Shown piece after piece: positions 58,795 to 64,000 of a stretch of 64,000 nucleotides of DNA; within the stretch, counting starts at the first letter, position 1, and each line of letters starts with the position of its first letter. Below the pieces are notes generated by a model. It was not told where the DNA came from. It saw only the letters and a list, made by a program, of their open reading frames with translations, and ran no database searches. The position numbers and the translations under genes are program-made. The DNA is from Nevskiaceae bacterium (lineage in GTDB: Bacteria > Pseudomonadota > Gammaproteobacteria > Steroidobacterales > Steroidobacteraceae): NCBI GenBank assembly GCA_024234075.1, contig JACKOV010000004.1:186001-250000 (forward strand), read 5' to 3'.

Positions 58795-59538
58795 TCAATG
58801 CTGCAGGTAGCCCTGGAGCTTCGATTCGATCGAACGCGGGTTTTCGCCGAGCGCGATCGAGATCATGCCCTCGATGATCATCTCGCGGGTCTGCGACTGG
58901 CGTGCGACGATCGCCTTGAGTTTGGCCGCCGCCGGCAGGAACAGCAGGTTCGCGAGGCCGATGCCGTAGACGGTCGCGGTGAACGCCGCGGCAATGCCGG
59001 CGCCGAGCTTGCTCGGGTCGGCCAGGTTCTGCATCACCGCCATCAATCCGAGCACGGCGCCGATGATGCCGAGCGTCGGCGAGTAGATGCCCATGCCTTC
59101 GAACACCTTCGCCCCCGCATGGTCGGCCTGCTCGCGCACCGACAGTTCCACCTCCATGATCGAGCGGATCTGGTCGGGCTCCGTGCCGTCGACCAGCAAC
59201 TGCAGTGCCTTTCGCACGAACGGATCCTGCTCGTGGTTGATCGTGGGTTCGAGACCCAGCAAGCCTTGCTTGCGCGCAATCTGGCTCCACTCGACGATCC
59301 GGCCGATCTGTCCCGAACCATCGATGCGCGGCGGCTTGAGGATCCAGCCGAACATCCGCATGCCGTGACGCAGCACGGGCAGCGGCGTCTGCACGAGAAT
59401 GGCTGCGAACGTGCCGACGACCACGATCATGAACGCCGCGCCCGATACCAGTGCGCCGACACCGGCGCCCTTGAGGATCGAGCCGACGACGATCGCGATG
59501 ATCGCGAATGCGAAGCCCAGCAAGGTCAGCAGGTCCAT
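58795..59538 (-). CDS. motC: Flagellar motor protein MotC (MotA family)
   Basis: A 247-residue MotA-type stator subunit with four transmembrane segments; the cytoplasmic loop holds conserved Arg/Glu residues that engage the rotor. GIYSPTLGIIGAVLGLMAVM and GAGIAAAFTATVYGIGLANLLF are the diagnostic channel helices. MotC/MotD supply a second stator set in Pseudomonas and relatives. It follows fliA by 43 bp. Confidence 0.92.
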   Translation of the reverse strand: MDLLTLLGFAFAIIAIVVGSILKGAGVGALVSGAAFMIVVVGTFAAILVQTPLPVLRHGMRMFGWILKPPRIDGSGQIGRIVEWSQIARKQGLLGLEPTINHEQDPFVRKALQLLVDGTEPDQIRSIMEVELSVREQADHAGAKVFEGMGIYSPTLGIIGAVLGLMAVMQNLADPSKLGAGIAAAFTATVYGIGLANLLFLPAAAKLKAIVARQSQTREMIIEGMISIALGENPRSIESKLQGYLQH

Positions 59539-59581
59539 GGTGTTCAGCAGCTCCCGGCCAGGTCAGTGGTCACGGCCATGT

Positions 59582-60331
59582 TCAAGCCCTGCCCGCCATC
59601 CGCTGCGCGCCGTCCATGCGGTCGCGCCAGTCGGCGAGCCGCGCCTTCAGACGCGCCACCGCCTGCCCGTGCAGCTGGCAGACGCGCGACTCGGTGACCT
59701 TCAGCACCAGCCCGATTTCCTTGAGATTCAACTCGTCCTGGTAGTACAGCGACATCACCAGGCGCTCCCGCTCCGGCAGATCCTGGATCGCGTCGGCGAG
59801 CGCACGGCGAAACCGTTCGTCGACCGTCTCGCGAAACGGATCCAGCGATTCGTCGCCGTACTCGGCCGCGTGGTCGTCGTCGAGGCTCGCAAGCTGGCAG
59901 CTGGCCGAGTCCTGGACGATGCGGTGATACTCGTCGATCGACAGTCCCATGCGTGCGGCAACGTCGATGTCGCGTGCTTCGCCGCCGGTTTCGCGTTCGA
60001 TGTCGTGGATCGCCTGGGCGACTCCGCGCGCCTTGCGGTGAACCGAGCGAGGCGCCCAGTCGAGCTTGCGCAGCGCATCGATCATCGCGCCGCGGATGCG
60101 GATGCCCGCATAAGTCTCGAAACTCGCCCCGCGTCCGGTGGTGAAGTGCTGTGCGGCTTCGAGCAGTCCGAGCATGCCTGCCTGGATCAGATCGTCGACA
60201 TCGACCGAGGGCGGCAGACGGCCGACGAGATGGTAGGCGATGCGCTTGACCAGTTCCGCATGACGGATGACCAGCCGGTCGGCATCGCTCGCCTGTGCAG
60301 CACCCGCGGCATAGGCCCGCACGGGGCTCAT
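59582..60331 (-). CDS. fliA: Flagellar sigma factor FliA (sigma-28)
   Basis: A 249-residue sigma-70-family factor that transcribes late flagellar genes. Region 2 is near RIAYHLVGRLPPSVDVDDLIQ and FETYAGIRIRGAMIDALRKLDWAPRSVHRKA (about 30-105); region 4 near ERERLVMSLYYQDELNLKEIGLVLKVTESRVCQLHGQA (about 185-225). The ATG overlaps the flhG stop by 4 bp. Confidence 0.94.
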   Translation of the reverse strand: MSPVRAYAAGAAQASDADRLVIRHAELVKRIAYHLVGRLPPSVDVDDLIQAGMLGLLEAAQHFTTGRGASFETYAGIRIRGAMIDALRKLDWAPRSVHRKARGVAQAIHDIERETGGEARDIDVAARMGLSIDEYHRIVQDSASCQLASLDDDHAAEYGDESLDPFRETVDERFRRALADAIQDLPERERLVMSLYYQDELNLKEIGLVLKVTESRVCQLHGQAVARLKARLADWRDRMDGAQRMAGRA

Positions 60332-61218
60332 CGCACGACCTCCAGCACGGGGGGGGGCGGTCGCCGAACGAGCCTTTCGGCAAAGAACTCGATGTTGCCG
60401 CGCGCACCGGCAGGCCGTGGCCAGGCATCGGCGGATGCGGCCAGGGTCTGCAGGGCGCGTGCCGACGGACTGGCGGGATAACCGTCGACGACCGGACGCT
60501 GCTCGCGAACCGAGCGCCGCAGCCAGGGGTCTTCCGGCACTTCTCCGGCATACTCCAGCGTAACGTCGAGGAAGCGCGCCGTGACGCGATTCAGCGTGTC
60601 GAACAGCCTCCGCCCCTGCCCGCGGTCACGAACCATGTTGGCCAGCACGCGGAATTTGCCGATCGCATGATCGCGCTGCAGCACCTTGATCAGCGCATAG
60701 GCGTCGGTGATCGAGGTGGGCTCGTCGCAGACCACGACCAGCACATGCTGGGCCGCCTGAGCCAGCTGCAGCACGCCCGGCGCGATGCCGGCGGGCGTAT
60801 CCACCACCAGCGTCTCCAGGTCGGCGCAGACGCTCGCCAGCTCCCGCACCAGACCGAGATGTTCGGCAGTCCCCAGGGCCGCCATCTGCGCAATGCCGGA
60901 GGCGGCCGGAACGACACTGAAACCTTGTGGCGCCTCCACCAGAATTTCCTGCAGCGTGCGCTCGCCCCGGATCACGTGCGCCAGCGTGTAACGCGGCGTG
61001 AGGCCGAGCAGCACGTCCGCGTTGGCGAGGCCGAGGTCGCCGTCGAGCAGCAGCGTGCGGCGACCGCGCTGGGCGAAAGCGGCTGCGAGGTTGATGCTGA
61101 CCGTGGACTTGCCGACCCCACCCTTGCCGCCGGTCACCGCGATCACCTGGACCGGATTGCTGCCCGGGCGACGGCCGACGCCGCGCTGGCGGCCCGGATG
61201 CGAATCAGGATGCGACAT
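60328..61218 (-). CDS. flhG: Flagellar number regulator FlhG (FleN, MinD-like ATPase)
   Basis: A 296-residue MinD-type ATPase that limits flagellar number and opposes FlhF. The deviant Walker A is VTGGKGGVGKSTVSINLAAAF (about 26-46), with LLLDGDLGLANADVLLGL and VVDTPAGIAPGVLQLAQAA as switch regions. It overlaps flhF by 14 bp and fliA by 4 bp. Nine consecutive C residues on the coding strand near its 3' end (60349-60357) encode RPPPP; a slip there would change only the C-terminal residues or extend the frame. Confidence 0.93.
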   Translation of the reverse strand: MSHPDSHPGRQRGVGRRPGSNPVQVIAVTGGKGGVGKSTVSINLAAAFAQRGRRTLLLDGDLGLANADVLLGLTPRYTLAHVIRGERTLQEILVEAPQGFSVVPAASGIAQMAALGTAEHLGLVRELASVCADLETLVVDTPAGIAPGVLQLAQAAQHVLVVVCDEPTSITDAYALIKVLQRDHAIGKFRVLANMVRDRGQGRRLFDTLNRVTARFLDVTLEYAGEVPEDPWLRRSVREQRPVVDGYPASPSARALQTLAASADAWPRPAGARGNIEFFAERLVRRPPPPVLEVVR

Positions 61219-62449
61219 TGATGGAGCCTCCGAAGCGGCGGGCCAGCAGATCCTCGTCCGCGGCAGCGCCGTTGCGTTCGGCGAATTGCACCGCGGTGCA
61301 GACCAGATCCAGGGCGCGAGCCGGACGCAGATCGTCGGGAATGCCCGGCCCCTCACTGACGTAAGCGATCGGCAAGGCCGCCTGCATCAGCACCGACAGC
61401 GCACCGCCGAGGCTCGTGGCTTCATCCAAACGAGTCAGGACACAGGCGTCGGGACGCAGCAACTGGAATCGAGTCGTCGTTTCCGCGAGCGCTCCCGCCT
61501 GGGCCGACGCCGCCAGCACCAGGGCGATCTCGAGACGCGAACGTATGCCCTGCAGGCCCTGCGCCAGCGCCTCGATGCCGATGCCGCGCGGCACGACTCC
61601 TGCGGTGTCGATCAATACCAGGCGCTGCCGGGAGAGACGCTCTAGCAGCGCGGGCAGCTCGGACAGGTCGTTGCAGCAATAGGTCGCTGCACCCAGCAGG
61701 CGGCCGAGTCGCGCCGTTTGCTCCGGCGCACCGAAGCGCTGTGCATCGGCACAGATCAGCGCGAGATCCTGCGACCCGTGGCGCATCACCCAGCGAGCCG
61801 CGAGACGGGCGATGGCCGTCGTCTTGCCCACGCCGGGCGCGCCGACCAGGGCGACCACCCCACCGTGCTCGGTCCACCGGTCGCCGGTGACGATGACTCG
61901 ATCGGCCAGCCGTGCGATCGCCAGACGGCGCGCACCCGTGAAGTCGAGCTCAGGCGGCAGCTGGTCGACGACCCGGGCGGCGACCTCGGCGGCGAAACCG
62001 ATTTCGGTTAGCTCGCGCAACAACTCGGTGGCCAGCGGCGCCCGCCGCGTCAGATCGTTCCAGGCCAATGCCGCGAGCTGGGTCTCGAGCATGCGGCGCA
62101 GGGTTTTCAGCTCGTCGTTCACCGCGCCGGCTGGCGGCGGCACCGAGGCAGCCGGCACGGCTTGGGCCACGGCCAGCGCCGCGCTGTCGGTCGCAGCCGG
62201 AAATACACTGCGTTCCCGTGCGGCCAGCAGCGCCTCGAAACCCGCGGGTACCACGCCTTCGGACACAGCGTTGCCGACGGCCTGCGGCCGCAGCGGCGGC
62301 GTGTCGTCGTGCTCGAGCGCGACCGTGATCTCCACCTGTCCGGCGACGCGGCGGCTGGCGAGGATCACCGCATCGGCGCCCTGCTCGTCACGCACGAGTT
62401 TCAGCGCCTGTCGCATGTCCGGTGCTAGGTATCGCTTCATCTTCATCAT
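61205..62449 (-). CDS. flhF: Flagellar SRP-like GTPase FlhF
   Basis: A 414-residue SRP-family GTPase that sets the polar site of the flagellum. The N-terminal MKRYLAPDMRQALKLVRDEQ marks the B domain; the NG part has VALVGAPGVGKTTAIARLAA (P-loop, about 195-215), LICADAQRFGA, LIDTAGVVPRG and LTRLDEATSLGG. Pro/Ala-rich linker in between is common. The ATG at 62447-62449 or the next Met (62443) can start it. It lies 12 bp after flhA. Confidence 0.94.
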   Translation of the reverse strand: MMKMKRYLAPDMRQALKLVRDEQGADAVILASRRVAGQVEITVALEHDDTPPLRPQAVGNAVSEGVVPAGFEALLAARERSVFPAATDSAALAVAQAVPAASVPPPAGAVNDELKTLRRMLETQLAALAWNDLTRRAPLATELLRELTEIGFAAEVAARVVDQLPPELDFTGARRLAIARLADRVIVTGDRWTEHGGVVALVGAPGVGKTTAIARLAARWVMRHGSQDLALICADAQRFGAPEQTARLGRLLGAATYCCNDLSELPALLERLSRQRLVLIDTAGVVPRGIGIEALAQGLQGIRSRLEIALVLAASAQAGALAETTTRFQLLRPDACVLTRLDEATSLGGALSVLMQAALPIAYVSEGPGIPDDLRPARALDLVCTAVQFAERNGAAADEDLLARRFGGSINVAS

Positions 62450-62461
62450 CGTTCTCGCTGT

Positions 62462-64000
62462 TTATCGACCGACGGTGGCAACCAGTCGCACCCGTCGGTT
62501 GTCGGGTACTTCGTTCCAGGCAATGACATGCAGCGACGGCACGCCGGCGCGCAGGAAGCGCGCCAGGGTCGGCCGCAACGCCGGCGCTACCAGCAGCACT
62601 GCCGGCTGTCCGAGCGATTCCTGCTGCCGGCAGCTTTCCGCCAGCCGCGTCTGCAGGCGCTCGGCGAGGCCGGGCTCCAGCCCCGGACTGGCTGCGCCGC
62701 TGACAATCGAGTGGGTAAGCAGTTGTTCGAGTTCCGGTTCGAGCGTGATCACCGGGATCTCGCCGGCCATGCCCGCGATGTCCTGCACGATCTGCCGCGA
62801 CAACGCCACCCGCACCTGAGCGGTCAGCAACTGCGGATCCTGGGTCCGGCTCGCCTGCTCGGCGATGGTCTCGAGGATGCTGCGCAGATTGCGGATCGGG
62901 ATGCGCTCGACCAGCAGGCCCTGCAGGACCTTGACGATCACCGCCAGCGGCACGGCCTTCGGCACCAGATCCTCGACCAGCTTCGGCGTGCTGCGCGCCA
63001 CGGCGTTCAGCAGCTGCTGCACCTCTTCGTGGCCGAGCAGCTCGTGCGCATGCAGCTGCACCACGTGGCTCAGATGAGTCGCAACCACGGTGGTCGCGTC
63101 GACGACGGTATAGCCCAATGCCTGGGCGTGCTCGCGCAGGGAGGTCTCGATCCATACCGCGTCCATGCCGAAGGCGGGGTCGCGGGTCTCGATACCCTGC
63201 AGCGTACCGAACACGCGACCGGGATTGATCGCCAGCTCGCGATCCGGATAGATGACGCTTTCCCCGATCGGCACGCCGGAGAGGTTGATCCGGTAGGCGT
63301 TGGGTGCCAGCTCGAGATTGTCGCGGATGTGCACCGCGGAGATCAGGAAACCGAGATCCTGCGAGAGCTTGCGCCGCACGCCCCGAATGCGTGCCAGCAG
63401 CTCCCCGCCCTGGGCCTTGTCGACCAGCGGCACCAGACGGTAGCCGACCTCCAGCGCAATCAGATCGACGGGTCGCACATCCTCCCAAGACAGTTCCTTC
63501 GAGTCCGCGGCCGTCGGCGCTGGCGTGACCAGCGCGGCTGCAGGCTCGGCCGCAACCCGTTGCTGGCGCTGCCAGGCCCACCAAGCGCCGCCGCCGCACA
63601 GGCTGGCCATGGCGAGAAAGGCCACGTTCGGCATGCCCGGAATCAGGCCGAGGCTGCCGAGTACTCCGGCCGCCACGCCGAGCATCCGTGGGTCGCCGAA
63701 CAGTTTGGCGGCGACCTCGCTGCCCATGTCCTGGTCGCGCGACATGCGGGTGACGATCACGGCGACCGCCGTCGAGAGCAGCAGCGCGGGGATCTGTGCC
63801 ACCAGGCCATCGCCGACGGTCAGCAGCGTGTAAACCCGGGAGGCGTCGCCGAACGCCAGATCGTGTGCCATCGTGCCGATCGCGATACCACCGATGATGT
63901 TGATCACCAGGATCAGGATGCCGGCCGTCGCGTCGCCGCGGACGAACTTGCTGGCACCGTCCATCGAACCGTAGAAGTCAGCTTCGGCACGAACCTCGGC
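62462..64000 (-). CDS. flhA: Flagellar export apparatus protein FlhA, 5' end cut by window edge
   Basis: The visible 512 residues are the C-terminal part of FlhA, the export-gate protein. At the window edge AEADFYGSMDGASKFVRGDA continues from an upstream part; four transmembrane segments follow (for example AGILILVINIIGGIAIG and LLSTAVAVIVTR), then the cytoplasmic domain (VDLIALEVGYRLVPLVDKAQGGELL, and DATTVVATHLSHVVQLHAHELLG). The C-terminus is intact, ending 12 bp before flhF. The missing 5' part should hold the first transmembrane helices. Confidence 0.96.
   Translation of the reverse strand, partial: AEVRAEADFYGSMDGASKFVRGDATAGILILVINIIGGIAIGTMAHDLAFGDASRVYTLLTVGDGLVAQIPALLLSTAVAVIVTRMSRDQDMGSEVAAKLFGDPRMLGVAAGVLGSLGLIPGMPNVAFLAMASLCGGGAWWAWQRQQRVAAEPAAALVTPAPTAADSKELSWEDVRPVDLIALEVGYRLVPLVDKAQGGELLARIRGVRRKLSQDLGFLISAVHIRDNLELAPNAYRINLSGVPIGESVIYPDRELAINPGRVFGTLQGIETRDPAFGMDAVWIETSLREHAQALGYTVVDATTVVATHLSHVVQLHAHELLGHEEVQQLLNAVARSTPKLVEDLVPKAVPLAVIVKVLQGLLVERIPIRNLRSILETIAEQASRTQDPQLLTAQVRVALSRQIVQDIAGMAGEIPVITLEPELEQLLTHSIVSGAASPGLEPGLAERLQTRLAESCRQQESLGQPAVLLVAPALRPTLARFLRAGVPSLHVIAWNEVPDNRRVRLVATVGR

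Overview
The window is a GC-rich (roughly two-thirds G+C by eye) stretch of a bacterial chromosome, almost certainly from a flagellated gammaproteobacterium on the Xanthomonadales/Nevskiales/Steroidobacterales side. Support for that placement: a fused aspartate kinase/diaminopimelate decarboxylase (LysAC), a TrpR-like gene heading the his operon, a bifunctional HisB, the polar-flagellum type MotC/MotD and FlhF/FlhG set, and an ExbB-ExbD-ExbD-TonB-TPR cluster. The placement is inference; no rRNA or other phylogenetic marker is present. No tRNA, rRNA, CRISPR array, insertion sequence or prophage was seen.

Layout. 1-6.2 kb: an edge-truncated endonuclease/exonuclease/phosphatase protein diverging from an orphan TIR-like protein, a small unknown gene, an AT-rich regulatory island with two matching dyads, a CHASE4-PAS-GGDEF-EAL protein and a degenerate kinase/response-regulator pair. 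6.3-19.6 kb: an accessory catabolic region. The minus-strand arm holds an HMG-CoA-lyase-like enzyme, HyuA and HyuB, a terminator, an isochorismatase-fold hydrolase, an orphan molybdenum hydroxylase large subunit and a DASS transporter. The divergent plus-strand arm holds a CaiB/BaiF CoA-transferase, a second isochorismatase-fold hydrolase, a VOC protein and two small paralogous proteins of unknown function. 19.9-23.7 kb: a TonB energy-transduction operon. 24.1-32.7 kb: branched-chain amino acid genes (ilvD; ilvC-leuC-leuD-leuB) with a DMT exporter and an M17 aminopeptidase. 32.7-35 kb: metX-metB behind a SAM-I riboswitch. 35.3-42.9 kb: a TrpR-like regulator and a complete, tightly overlapped hisGDCBHAFI operon. 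42.9-54 kb: lysAC, a small PA3496-type protein, a SAM hydrolase family protein, a large fused membrane/spermidine-synthase-like protein overlapped by an S41 protease lipoprotein, a lipocalin-like protein, an SDR oxidoreductase and an L,D-transpeptidase. 54-64 kb: a flagellar block on the minus strand in transcription order flhA (truncated by the edge), flhF, flhG, fliA, motC, motD, fliM, fliN, a DUF2802 gene and two tandem HDOD genes.

The best regulatory finds are the SAM-I riboswitch on the metX-metB leader (35157-35256, minus), a terminator-like hairpin inside the ilvC leader that no upstream gene explains (28405-28444), overlapping dyads at the his-operon promoter (35324-35350), and paired 14/22-bp dyads in the AT-rich island (1716-1768). 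The best candidate for something undescribed is the divergent hydantoinase/CoA-transferase region ending in the two paralogous small genes (18845-19614).
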